From: CAMDBL01 sp964498125
GTDB taxonomy: Bacteria; Pseudomonadota; Alphaproteobacteria; Rhizobiales; Hyphomicrobiaceae
NCBI GenBank assembly: GCA_964498125.1
Contig: CAZCGE010000082.1
Span: forward strand, 1 to 53,554
DNA length: 53,554 nucleotides
Direction: 5' to 3'
The translations under genes were made by a program, and so were the position numbers. The notes below the pieces were generated by a model. It saw nothing but the letters and a program-made list of their open reading frames with translations, was not told the origin of the DNA and did not search any database. Each line of letters begins with the position of its first letter. Position 1 is the first letter of the stretch. Shown here in pieces: positions 25,187 to 33,126 of this stretch.

Positions 25187-26086
25187 TCATTCCGCTGCGG
25201 CGCGGCGTTCCAGGATCTGCGGCAGTTTTGCGAACAGCGTTGTGGCCAGATGCATCAGGTCCTTGCGCAACGCATTGAAGCCGGCCGTTGGCTGCAAAGT
25301 CGCCTCATCCAGATAAAGCGCCCGGTTGATCTCGATCTGCAGCGCATGAATGCCATGCGACGGCCGCCCATAATGCTCGGTGATGAAGCCGCCCGCATAG
25401 GGTCGGTTGAGTTGGACTTCGTGCCCCAGACCCACCAGAACCTCGCGCGCGGACCGTGTGAGGCGGCTGTCGCAGGAGGCGCCGAACCGATCGCCTAGCA
25501 CGAAATCGGGCCGATTGCTGCCGGCTTGACCGCTCGAGGTGGACGGCATCGAGTGACAATCGATCAGCACCACGTAGCCGAAGCGCTTGCGCGTACCGTC
25601 GATCAGATCGGCGAGCGCGGCGTGAAACGGCTTATATAGGCACTCAATGCGCGCCATTGCCTGGGCGACCTCGAGGCGATCGGTGTAGATTTCCTCGCCG
25701 TCCGCTACGATCCTGGCAATGGTTCCCAGCCCGCCGACCACGCGAACCGACTGGGTATTGGCGTGGCTTGGAAGGGCATCGGCGAACAGCTCTGGGTCGA
25801 GCTCATAGGGCTCGCGGTTGACGTCCAGGTAAGCACGCGGAAAGCGGGCTGCGAGCAGCGGCGCACCGAGATCGGCCACGGGCGCGAAAAGATCGTCGAC
25901 GAAGCAATCCTCGGACTTGCGCAGCGTCAATGGATCGAGCCTGGACGACTGCAGGAACGCCCGTGGGTAGACACTGCCGGAATGGGGCGAGCAGAAGACG
26001 AACGGCGCCAGCTGCTCGCGCGGAGCGAGCAGGCGAAAGGGAGGTGTCAGCTCCGCGGCGATTGCGCATCGCTCGTCGTATGCCAT
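25187..26086 (-). CDS. N-formylglutamate amidohydrolase family protein (HutG-like)
   Basis: This 299-residue zinc hydrolase has the family motifs FVFCSPHSGSVYP (first metal His), RFPRAYLDVNREPYELDP, VLIDCHSMPS and GIHALQIEINRALYL. HutG releases glutamate from N-formylglutamate at the end of histidine breakdown, but no hut genes are nearby, and in this position next to cpdR the substrate is unproven. The MAYDERCAIAAELTPPF start was chosen as the first ATG; the ribosome site is weak. It lies between sRNA candidate 2 and the divergent cpdR gene. Confidence 0.9.
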   Translation of the reverse strand: MAYDERCAIAAELTPPFRLLAPREQLAPFVFCSPHSGSVYPRAFLQSSRLDPLTLRKSEDCFVDDLFAPVADLGAPLLAARFPRAYLDVNREPYELDPELFADALPSHANTQSVRVVGGLGTIARIVADGEEIYTDRLEVAQAMARIECLYKPFHAALADLIDGTRKRFGYVVLIDCHSMPSTSSGQAGSNRPDFVLGDRFGASCDSRLTRSAREVLVGLGHEVQLNRPYAGGFITEHYGRPSHGIHALQIEINRALYLDEATLQPTAGFNALRKDLMHLATTLFAKLPQILERRAAAE

Positions 26087-26324
26087 CGATTTGGTGATCT
26101 TGCTCGGCGGGCCGCGTTCAGGCTGTTCTTTACAGTTGTTTTACTCTGCCAAGCGGCTGTGACAAAGTCCACCTGATGCGACCCGCGCACCTGAAAAATC
26201 TTGCCCACAGCTTATCTGATCGGCGGATCATTCACGGGGCGTTTACCAAACTGGCGTCAGATTCACCTGCGAGACCGACGATGCGCCACAATGATCCTTA
26301 TCGACTCCAGCGATGTGATGAGAC

Positions 26325-26711
26325 ATGACCGCCGAGCTCTCCAGCCTGCCCGTGCGCCGCATTCTCCTTGCGGAAGACGATGAGTCGATGCGCGGTTTTC
26401 TCGAGCGCGCGCTCGAGAAGGCCGGCTATGACGTGGTGTCCTTCGGCAATGGCGAGGACGCCCTGGCGCGCCTGCAGGAGGAACCGTTCACGCTGTTGCT
26501 GACCGATATCGTCATGCCGCGCATGGATGGTATCGAACTGGCGCGTAAGGCCAGCGAATTCGATCCCGAGCTCAAGATCATGTTTATTACCGGTTTTGCC
26601 GCGGTCACGCTCAATACCGACGCCGCGATGCCGGGCGATGCGCGTGTGCTGTCCAAGCCATTCCACCTGAAGGATCTGGTGCGAGAAGTCGACAGTCTGC
26701 TCGAAGCCTGA
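26325..26711 (+). CDS. cpdR: Single-domain response regulator CpdR
   Basis: This 128-residue receiver has no output domain. Key residues: the acidic pair in LLAEDDESMRGFLERALEKAGY, the phospho-acceptor Asp in LLLTDIVMPRMDGIELARKASE, Thr/Phe switch in IMFITGFAAVTLNT, and Lys in VLSKPFHLKDL. The sequence matches CpdR closely throughout. Unphosphorylated CpdR brings ClpXP to the cell pole to degrade substrates such as CtrA; the CckA-ChpT relay keeps it phosphorylated. It is divergent from the hutG-like gene and precedes tRNA-Gly. Confidence 0.95.
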   Translation: MTAELSSLPVRRILLAEDDESMRGFLERALEKAGYDVVSFGNGEDALARLQEEPFTLLLTDIVMPRMDGIELARKASEFDPELKIMFITGFAAVTLNTDAAMPGDARVLSKPFHLKDLVREVDSLLEA

Positions 26712-26741
26712 ATCACGGCCCTGGCAGGGCTGGCGCGATGC

Positions 26742-26770
26742 TTGCCAAGCCGCCGGGTTTGATGCATATG
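26742..26770 (+). promoter_or_regulatory. Predicted promoter of tRNA-Gly
   Basis: TTGCCA (26742-26747), a 17-base spacer and CATATG (26765-26770) stand about 43 bases before the mature tRNA 5' end. This matches the usual leader length for tRNA genes, but the boxes are only moderate. Confidence 0.5.
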
Positions 26771-26812
26771 TCTCTGCCGCGCCCACCACGGCGCGCTGTC
26801 TCACTGCAGGAT

Positions 26813-26887
26813 GCGGGCGTAGCTCAGTGGTAGAGCATCACGTTGCCAACGTGAGGGTCGTGAGTTCGAATCTCATCGCCCGCTCCA
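26813..26887 (+). tRNA. tRNA-Gly (anticodon GCC)
   Basis: The full cloverleaf is visible: acceptor GCGGGCG / CGCCCGC, D arm GCTC-AGTGGTA-GAGC, anticodon arm TCACG-TTGCCAA-CGTGA with GCC at 26845-26847, and T arm GTGAG-TTCGAAT-CTCAT. The CCA end is encoded (26885-26887). Confidence 0.97.
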
Positions 26888-27033
26888 ATTTGTGAGACGA
26901 TCGGCGCACTCCTGTTGCCGCAATAGCTTGGCGACGCGCTGACCCCGGTCAACCAATCCCGACGTGTTCACCTTGCATGCCCGGCCGCTTTGCTGCATTT
27001 CTGCGGCGCACAACCAGCATGTGGGCAGCAACC

Positions 27034-28089
27034 ATGCGGACGGCATTCAAAATCGGCGGCGTGACGGTCGAGCCCGGCGAGCGGCGGCTCGTCGATCTGC
27101 CGGTTGCGCGCCTGTCCAACCACACGCCGGTGACGCTGCCGATCCACGTGCTGCACGGCAGCCAATCTGGACCGACGATGTTTGTCTCCGCGGCCATCCA
27201 TGGCGACGAGCTGAACGGCGTTGAAATCATCCGCCGCATGCTGCGCGCCGTTCAGCCGGGAAACATCAGCGGCACGCTGCTGTGCATACCAGTTGTCAAC
27301 GCCTTCGGCTTCATCGGCCGCTCGCGCTATTTGCCGGATCGCCGCGATCTCAACCGCTCGTTTCCCGGGTCGGCGCAGGGCTCGCTGGCGGGACGGCTGG
27401 CGCATCTGTTCGTCAAGGAGGTCGTCAACCGCTCGCAACTCGGCATCGATCTGCACACCGCCGCCATTCACCGGGTCAACCTGCCTCAGATCCGCTGTCA
27501 GTTCTCGAGCAACCCGCGGCTGCGCCAACTCGGCGAGGCGTTCGGCGCCGAAGTCGTGCTGGACAGCCCGGAACGTGCCGGTTCGCTGCGGCGCACGGCG
27601 CGGGAGGCGGGTGTCGACGTGCTCGTCTATGAAGGCGGGGAAGGCTTGCGCTTCGACGAGTTCGCCATCACCGCCGGGGTCGATGGCATTGCCCGCGTCA
27701 TGCTCGAGGTCGGCATGCTCGAATTGCCAGACAACGTCGAGCGGCCGGCGACGGGGTTTGCAAAACGATCGCCGCTGCTGGCCAACGCTTCGAAGTGGGT
27801 CCGCGCGCCCGAGGGTGGCATGCTGCGAACGGCAAAGCGCATCGGCGAAGCCGTGAGCCCGGGTGACGTCATCGGCCACGTCTCGAACCCCTATGACGAC
27901 AGCTCGGTCGAGGTGCGTTCGCCACGGCGTGGCATCATCATCGGCCGCACGACGCTGCCGATCGTCAACATGGGCGATGCACTGTTTCATATCGCCTGGT
28001 CGGAGGAGATCGGCAGCGCCCGCTCCGATCGCGACACGCCCCGCGACACCGCCGCCGAGCCGGTGATGGACGAGGACGAGATTATTTAG
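27034..28089 (+). CDS. Succinylglutamate desuccinylase/aspartoacylase family hydrolase
   Basis: This 351-residue zinc hydrolase has the M14-like motif SAAIHGDELNGVEIIRR (His and Glu metal ligands), the conserved Asn-Arg pair in RRDLNRSFPG, GIDLHTAAIHRVNLPQ with the third ligand, and the catalytic Glu in LVYEGGEGLRFDEF. A C-terminal biotinyl-like barrel (GGMLRTAKRIGEAVSPGDVIG) is typical of the bacterial group that acts on unknown N-acyl compounds. ATG 27034 was chosen because homology begins there; two in-frame upstream ATGs exist and none has a clear ribosome site. Convergent with soxA. Confidence 0.88.
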   Translation: MRTAFKIGGVTVEPGERRLVDLPVARLSNHTPVTLPIHVLHGSQSGPTMFVSAAIHGDELNGVEIIRRMLRAVQPGNISGTLLCIPVVNAFGFIGRSRYLPDRRDLNRSFPGSAQGSLAGRLAHLFVKEVVNRSQLGIDLHTAAIHRVNLPQIRCQFSSNPRLRQLGEAFGAEVVLDSPERAGSLRRTAREAGVDVLVYEGGEGLRFDEFAITAGVDGIARVMLEVGMLELPDNVERPATGFAKRSPLLANASKWVRAPEGGMLRTAKRIGEAVSPGDVIGHVSNPYDDSSVEVRSPRRGIIIGRTTLPIVNMGDALFHIAWSEEIGSARSDRDTPRDTAAEPVMDEDEII

Positions 28090-28116
28090 ACCTTCGTTGC
28101 GCGGGGCGAGTTTGCA

Positions 28117-28926
28117 TCATCGCCTGACCCCTGGCGCGCTGAGCGGCAGGCCTTCGCCGCGCCAGGCGAGATAGAGTTCCAGCGCCAGATACTCCGGGGC
28201 GCCAAAGTCCAGCACGTCGGCACGCACGCCGAGGCTGCAGGCGCGCAGTCGCCGGTGCAGCGAGCCGAGCGTCTGCCATTCGAGCCGGTAGGCCGGCCAG
28301 CCGTCGCTGTGGCCCTGGCTGATGCGATCACCGCGCAGCATCTTGCCGGCATTGTCGTCATGGCACTGCGTGCAGGCGAGATTGAGCTGGCCCTGCCGAG
28401 TTTGCCAGAACGCCTTGCCGGCGGCGTAGTAGGGTGCGGCCGGACCATCGATCTCGACCTTGCGCGGCACACCTTTCGACTGGTGGGCGACCAGCGTGGT
28501 GAGGGCCAGCATGTGGTTCGATTCATAGGCCAGCGGCGCCGCCGATTGCTGCGTGGAGCGGCATCTGTTGATGCGGCCTTCGAGGTTGAGGAGCGTGCCG
28601 GCGCCGGCATCGAACCGCGGGTAACGTGCGGCGACACCTTGCAGCGCCGTTGCCGCCGCGCCATGACAGCTGGCGCACGACTTGACCGCTGTGCCCTGGG
28701 GTTGCGCCCACAGCTTGGCGCCTTCCTCGATCCACAGGGTGGCGGGATTCTGCGCCTCATCGGCCTCGAGCTTTTGTGTCTCCGCCGACTGAAACGCGCG
28801 TCCGGGCTGGGGCGAAGCGGGGCGATCCGCAGTCTGGGCAATGGCCAAGGAGGACAACAGGCCCGCGGCTGCCAGTAGGGCAAGTTCTGCCATTGCGGCT
28901 GTCATCCGCGTGAGTACGCCCATCAC
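28117..28926 (-). CDS. soxA: Diheme cytochrome c SoxA
   Basis: The protein has 269 residues with a signal peptide (MAELALLAAAGLLSSLAIAQ). Two heme sites are present, CASCHG (about residue 83) and CTQCHDD (about 185), together with RACSLGVRAD near 232, whose Cys is the persulfide-forming heme ligand of SoxA. SoxA with SoxX links thiosulfate to the SoxY carrier Cys in the periplasm. It is the last gene of the operon; its start overlaps the soxZ stop by four bases. No soxB, soxC or soxD follows; the next gene is convergent. Confidence 0.93.
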   Translation of the reverse strand: MMGVLTRMTAAMAELALLAAAGLLSSLAIAQTADRPASPQPGRAFQSAETQKLEADEAQNPATLWIEEGAKLWAQPQGTAVKSCASCHGAAATALQGVAARYPRFDAGAGTLLNLEGRINRCRSTQQSAAPLAYESNHMLALTTLVAHQSKGVPRKVEIDGPAAPYYAAGKAFWQTRQGQLNLACTQCHDDNAGKMLRGDRISQGHSDGWPAYRLEWQTLGSLHRRLRACSLGVRADVLDFGAPEYLALELYLAWRGEGLPLSAPGVRR

Positions 28927-29243
28927 GTCACTTTCAGCAGCCGTTTTTCCACCGTCGTCTCGCCCTGATCATCGGTCCAGGTGAAGGCGATCTCGCCCGT
29001 CACCGTCGCCACGGTGGAAAAGGCAAAATAGGGATTGGCGGCGACCCCGGGGAAAAGCTGCACTCTGAAGATCTCTTCACCGCTGTAGGTGACGCGGAAA
29101 GCGTTGATGATGTCGCGCGGGACCGGCTTGCCCATGTTGTCGCGGCGATGGCCGGTCTCCATCTCGTGGCGGATCAGCGTCTTGAACTCGACGATGGCGC
29201 CCTTCTTGGCTAAGGCCGGCATGACGATGCGCGTCGTGGCCAT
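28923..29243 (-). CDS. soxZ: Thiosulfate oxidation carrier complex protein SoxZ
   Basis: This 106-residue protein has an immunoglobulin-like fold without signal peptide, which fits export with SoxY. Family blocks seen: KGAIVEFKTLIRHEMETGHR, DIINAFRVTYSGEEIFRVQL, AANPYFAFSTVATVTGEIAF and TDDQGETTVEKRLLKV. SoxZ binds SoxY and forms the sulfur-carrying heterodimer. It lies nine bases downstream of soxY and overlaps soxA by four, so all three are translated together. Confidence 0.95.
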   Translation of the reverse strand: MATTRIVMPALAKKGAIVEFKTLIRHEMETGHRRDNMGKPVPRDIINAFRVTYSGEEIFRVQLFPGVAANPYFAFSTVATVTGEIAFTWTDDQGETTVEKRLLKVT

Positions 29244-29252
29244 GATGCCCCC

Positions 29253-29720
29253 TCAGCCTGCTTCCGTGCAGGCGGCCAGAGTGACGATGACTTCGGCGGT
29301 GCCGGACCAGAATGTGCCATCGCTCGAGGTGGCGATGGCCGTGACGATCTGCGTCGTCGCCAGCCGGATGCTGGATGATACCCGGGCGCGGCCGGCCCTG
29401 GGCCCGAGGTGGAATTTCACGACGTCGGCAATCGGGTTCTTCTCGGCGATGATATGGATCTCCTTGACGTGATCGTTTGCGGTCATCGGGCTGTCGACGG
29501 TGACATGCATCGTCACCGAATTGCCGTTCTCGGCCAGTGGCGGCAGATCGAGGGTGACGCGGCCTTCGCGCACGGCCACGCCGCCGGTAATGCGCTGGAT
29601 GGCAGCCTGGACGTCGTCGGCAGCCTGCGCGCTGCGCGGAACGACAACGATCGCTATCGCGCCCGCCATCAGCTGGCGGCGCGTTGGGCCCTTGCACGCT
29701 GGATCGCATCCGATCGTCAT
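29253..29720 (-). CDS. soxY: Sulfur-carrying protein SoxY (variant C-terminus)
   Basis: This 155-residue protein has a Tat signal (PTRRQLMAGAIAIVVVPRSAQA), as expected for SoxY, which carries SoxZ through the Tat pathway. The body (VTMHVTVDSPMTANDHVKEI, GRARVSSSIRLATTQIVTAI) is SoxY-like. The carrier Cys sits at the very end, but in the context VTLAACTEAG, not the classical GGCGG swinging arm. The start at 29720 gives the Tat peptide at once; the longer frame overlaps soxX. It lies 20 bases after soxX. Confidence 0.92.
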   Translation of the reverse strand: MTIGCDPACKGPTRRQLMAGAIAIVVVPRSAQAADDVQAAIQRITGGVAVREGRVTLDLPPLAENGNSVTMHVTVDSPMTANDHVKEIHIIAEKNPIADVVKFHLGPRAGRARVSSSIRLATTQIVTAIATSSDGTFWSGTAEVIVTLAACTEAG

Positions 29721-29740
29721 CCCGGCGCCTCCATGAAAAC

Positions 29741-30241
29741 TCACCGCGCGGCCTTGAATGTCGCCAGATATGCGACGACATCCTCGATCTCCTGAGGGCC
29801 CAGCACAGGCTTGCCGCGCCACGTCATCCCCACCCGCCACAACCCCTCCACGCGATGATAGGGAGGCATGATGGTTGCCGGATTGAGCCTGGACTGGTCG
29901 ACCAGCCGCAAGCGCAACTGACCGGCTGTCAGGCGAGCCCCGACGCCGGAAAGATCCGGGCCCAGTTCACCCATGAAGTGCTCGGCGGGCTCAGGCACTA
30001 CATGGCAAATAAGGCAGTTGCCGATGCTGCGATCGAGCACGATCTGGCGCCCGCGCCGCGCGTCGCCGATGCGGCTGTCCAATGCTTCCGGGATGGCATC
30101 ACCGGCGACGTGGAACGTGACGACCTGCCCCCGGGCCTGTGGTACCGCCGCCGCAGCGATCAGTGCGAGCGTTGCGGCGGTGTGGACCCATCGGCCAGGT
30201 CGCGGCGCCAAACCCACGGGATTACGCCCGCACGTTGACAT
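29741..30241 (-). CDS. soxX: Monoheme cytochrome c SoxX
   Basis: The protein has 166 residues with a signal peptide (HTAATLALIAAAAVPQARGQ). The single heme site is GNCLICHVVP (about residue 77), with LGPDLSGVGARL and the distal Met in ATIMPPYHRVEGL, all SoxX hallmarks. It forms the SoxXA cytochrome with SoxA and receives electrons when thiosulfate is joined to SoxY. ATG 30241 overlaps the end of the molybdenum enzyme gene by 20 bases; GTG 30217 is an alternative start. This overlap ties the sox genes to the molybdenum enzyme in one transcript. Confidence 0.93.
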   Translation of the reverse strand: MSTCGRNPVGLAPRPGRWVHTAATLALIAAAAVPQARGQVVTFHVAGDAIPEALDSRIGDARRGRQIVLDRSIGNCLICHVVPEPAEHFMGELGPDLSGVGARLTAGQLRLRLVDQSRLNPATIMPPYHRVEGLWRVGMTWRGKPVLGPQEIEDVVAYLATFKAAR

Positions 30242-32426
30242 TCTTCAGCGGCAGCATGCGCGCCGGCTTGCCGGTCGCGGCATGGATGGCGTTGAGAACG
30301 GCCGGCGCCGCCACCATGATGGTCGGCTCGCCGACGCCGCCCCAGAAGCCGCCCGAAGGCATGATCACCGTCTCGACCTTGGGGAAGTCGGCCATGCGCA
30401 GGATCTCGTAGGTGTCGAGATTCTGCTCGACCACCGCGCCATCCTTGATGGTGATGCTCTCGAACATGGTCGCCGATAGTCCGTAGGCGACGGAGCCGAC
30501 GATCTGCGCGTCGACCTGGTCAGGGTTGACCACGTGGCCACTGTCGGTGCCGATCACCAGGCGATGCACCTTGACCTTGCCGCGCTCGTTGACCGAGACC
30601 TCGGCGGCGCCGGCAACGTAGCTGCCAAAGCCCATCTGCTGGGCGATGCCACGATAGACGCCGGCCGGCGGCGTACTGCCCCAGCCGATCTTCGACGCCA
30701 CCGCGTTCAAGACGGCCAGATGCTTCGGCGACTTTTGCAGCAGCGCGCGGCGGAACTCCACGGGGTCCTTGCCCGCGGCCTTCGCCACCTCGTCCATGAA
30801 GCACTCGACATAGACCGCATTCTGATTGTTATTGACGCCACGCCAGAAACCCGAGCGGACGTGGAAGTTGCGCATGGCGTAGTCGATCGTAAAGTTGGGT
30901 ATCGCGTAACCGAACCCTCCCTCGCGCCCGCGTGGGCCGTCGATCGGCCAAAGCCCCTGGAACGTCACGAAGTCGACGCCGTTCTCCATGGCGCCGGGGC
31001 GCACGGTGTTGAGGATCGACGGCTGGGCGATGCGCATCGTGAAGCCGACGAGGTTGCCCTTGTCGTCGAGGCCGGCTTGCAGCTTGCAGGCCGTAACGGG
31101 CCGGAACCAGCCCTGGGCCATGTCTTCCTCGCGCGACCACAGTAGCTTGATCGGTGTGCCGGGCAGCTGCTTGGCCAATTGCACGGCCTTGGTGACATAG
31201 TCCTGCTTGCCACGCCGGCCGAAACCGCCGCCAAGGTGCACTTTGTAGACGTCGCACTGCGCGGGCGTCAGGCCTGCAGCTTCGGCGCACGCGGCCAGCG
31301 CCGCATCGCCGTTCTGCGTCGGCACCCAGACCTCGCACTTGTCCGCCGTCCACTTCGCCGTGCAGTTCATCGGCTCCATGGTGACGTGGTGCAGATAGGG
31401 CGCGGTGTACACCGCCTCCAGCTTCTTGGCGGCACCGGCGATGGCGCCGGCCGCATCGCCGGCTTTGTTGCCGATGGCGATGTTCTCCTTGGCATCGAGC
31501 CCTGCCTTCAGCACCTCGGCGATGCCGGCGCTGGACAGCTTGGCATTGGGCGTGTCCTCGTAGGTGACCTTCACCTTTTGCAGCGCCTGGCTGGCTTGCC
31601 ACCACGTGTCGGCGACCACGGCGACCGCGCCATTGCCCACCTGCAGCACATGGCGCACACCGGCCATCTTCCTGGCATCGCCCGCATCGAAGGTCTTGAT
31701 CTTGCCGCCGTGGATCGGCGTGTCCTTGATCGAGGCGGTGAGCATGCCCGGCAACTTGAGATCGATGCCGTAGACCTGCTTGCCGGTCAGCTTGTCGGCC
31801 GTGTCGAGGCGCTTCACCGATTTGCCGGCGATCTTCCAGTCCTTCGGGTCTTTGAGCTTCATGGCCTTGAGGTCGGGCACCGGCAGCTTGGCGGCGGCGG
31901 CGGCCACCTTGCCGTAGGTGGTGGTGCGCTTGCTGGGCCCGTGCGTGATGACGCCCTCGGAGGCCGTGCACTCGGACACCGGCACCTTCCAGGCGTCGGC
32001 GGCAGCCTGGATCAACATCTGCTTGGCGGCCGCACCTCCCTGGCGGACATAGTCGTGCGAGCCACGGATGCCGCGGCTGCCGCCGGTCGACATGTCGCCC
32101 CACACGCGCTTGCGGGCGAGGTTCTGGCCCGGAGTTGGATATTCCCACTTGACGTCGTCCCAGTCGCAGTCGAGCTCTTCGGCGACCAATTGGGCAAGGC
32201 CCGTCAGCGTGCCCTGGCCCATCTCCGAGCGGGCGATCCGGACGATGACGTCGTCATTGGGCTTGATGATCACCCAGGCGCCGACCTCGTCGCCGGCCGT
32301 GCCGAGCACCTTCTGCGCCAAGGAGTCGACGGCTGGAATGGCGATGGCAAGGCCACCACCGGCCGCAGCCGATCCGATGACGAAAGCCCGGCGCGAGAGT
32401 GCGGTTTTTGCGATAGTCTTTGTCAT
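30222..32426 (-). CDS. Tat-exported molybdenum hydroxylase large subunit (IorB-like)
   Basis: This 734-residue protein begins with a Tat signal (LSRRAFVIGSAAAGGGLAI), placing it in the periplasm. It has the IorB-type duplicated arrangement: GAWVIIKPNDDVIVRIARSE MGQGT, then the hammerhead domain (GKQVYGIDLKLPGML), HLGGGFGRRGKQDYV, and the C-terminal Moco site ending in GGFWGGVGEPTI with the catalytic Glu. Relatives oxidise isoquinoline, aldehydes or nicotinate and pass electrons to cytochrome c. It is 11 bases behind its iron-sulfur subunit and overlaps soxX. The substrate is unknown; a sulfur compound or an organosulfur aldehyde is a guess from context. Confidence 0.9.
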   Translation of the reverse strand: MTKTIAKTALSRRAFVIGSAAAGGGLAIAIPAVDSLAQKVLGTAGDEVGAWVIIKPNDDVIVRIARSEMGQGTLTGLAQLVAEELDCDWDDVKWEYPTPGQNLARKRVWGDMSTGGSRGIRGSHDYVRQGGAAAKQMLIQAAADAWKVPVSECTASEGVITHGPSKRTTTYGKVAAAAAKLPVPDLKAMKLKDPKDWKIAGKSVKRLDTADKLTGKQVYGIDLKLPGMLTASIKDTPIHGGKIKTFDAGDARKMAGVRHVLQVGNGAVAVVADTWWQASQALQKVKVTYEDTPNAKLSSAGIAEVLKAGLDAKENIAIGNKAGDAAGAIAGAAKKLEAVYTAPYLHHVTMEPMNCTAKWTADKCEVWVPTQNGDAALAACAEAAGLTPAQCDVYKVHLGGGFGRRGKQDYVTKAVQLAKQLPGTPIKLLWSREEDMAQGWFRPVTACKLQAGLDDKGNLVGFTMRIAQPSILNTVRPGAMENGVDFVTFQGLWPIDGPRGREGGFGYAIPNFTIDYAMRNFHVRSGFWRGVNNNQNAVYVECFMDEVAKAAGKDPVEFRRALLQKSPKHLAVLNAVASKIGWGSTPPAGVYRGIAQQMGFGSYVAGAAEVSVNERGKVKVHRLVIGTDSGHVVNPDQVDAQIVGSVAYGLSATMFESITIKDGAVVEQNLDTYEILRMADFPKVETVIMPSGGFWGGVGEPTIMVAAPAVLNAIHAATGKPARMLPLKNVNVRA

Positions 32427-32437
32427 GACGGTTGCCC

Positions 32438-32923
32438 TCAAGCTTTCTTGCCAGTGGCGGAAGCGGAATTGACGCCACCGTTGGCCACCAGGTTGATGGC
32501 GGAGCGGATGCGCTGATAAGTGCCACAGCGACAGATGTTGGTCATGGCCTCGTCGATGTCTTTGTCGGTGGGCTTTGGCTTCTTCTTCAGAAGGGCAGTC
32601 GCCGCCATGATCTGTCCGGTCTGGCAGTAGCCGCACTGCGCGACTTCCAGCTCCAGCCAGGCCTTCTGCACGGGATGCGAGCCATCCTTTGACAGGCCCT
32701 CGATGGTGACGATCCTGTCGGATGCCTTCACATCCTTGACCGGAATGCCGCAGGAGCGTTGCAGCTCGCCGTTGATGTGCACCGAGCAGGCGCCGCACTG
32801 GCCAACACCGCAGCCGTATTTCGTGCCGGTGAGGCCGACCTGCTCGCGGATCACCCACAGCAGCGGCGTGTCGCCGTCGACTTTGACGTCGAGAGTTTTT
32901 CCGTTGACGTTCAGCTTGGCCAT
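32438..32923 (-). CDS. (2Fe-2S) small subunit of the molybdenum hydroxylase (IorA-like)
   Basis: This 161-residue protein has a plant-type ferredoxin domain with CGVGQCGACSVHINGELQRSC (Cys near residues 40-60) and the second cluster domain with QCGYCQTGQIM and NICRCGTYQRIR. It moves electrons from the molybdenum site of the next gene to an outside acceptor. It has no signal peptide, so it must be carried through Tat with the large subunit. The start MAKLNVNGK at 32923 follows AGGAGAGGAAA; the longer frame is not conserved. First gene of the operon; the 203 bases back to typA show no clear promoter. Confidence 0.92.
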   Translation of the reverse strand: MAKLNVNGKTLDVKVDGDTPLLWVIREQVGLTGTKYGCGVGQCGACSVHINGELQRSCGIPVKDVKASDRIVTIEGLSKDGSHPVQKAWLELEVAQCGYCQTGQIMAATALLKKKPKPTDKDIDEAMTNICRCGTYQRIRSAINLVANGGVNSASATGKKA

Positions 32924-33126
32924 GAGGCGTTTCCTCTCCTGAGATCGAAACGGTGGGTTGCGTGCCACCTGCCCGTCAAGGCCAGTGCACCCGTCGTCAT
33001 GGCGCGCGCAGCCTTGGTGGTTGCGCAAAGGGTATTGGGTACCTGCAATCGGCACAAGGCGCGCCGCCGCGGAATCATTCAAGTCTTTGTGAATTCGATG
33101 CTACGCTGCGATAGGGCATCGCCATG

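Noticed and set aside
25520..25550. PSTSSGQAG segment in the HutG-like protein as a repeat-derived insertion
   Set aside because: The spacing to the neighbouring conserved blocks is normal for the family, so there is no extra length to explain.
31179..32516. Plus-strand frame of 445 codons opposite the molybdenum hydroxylase gene
   Set aside because: Composition (Gly/Leu/Arg/His-rich) is that of a shadow frame; the minus-strand genes carry clear motifs.
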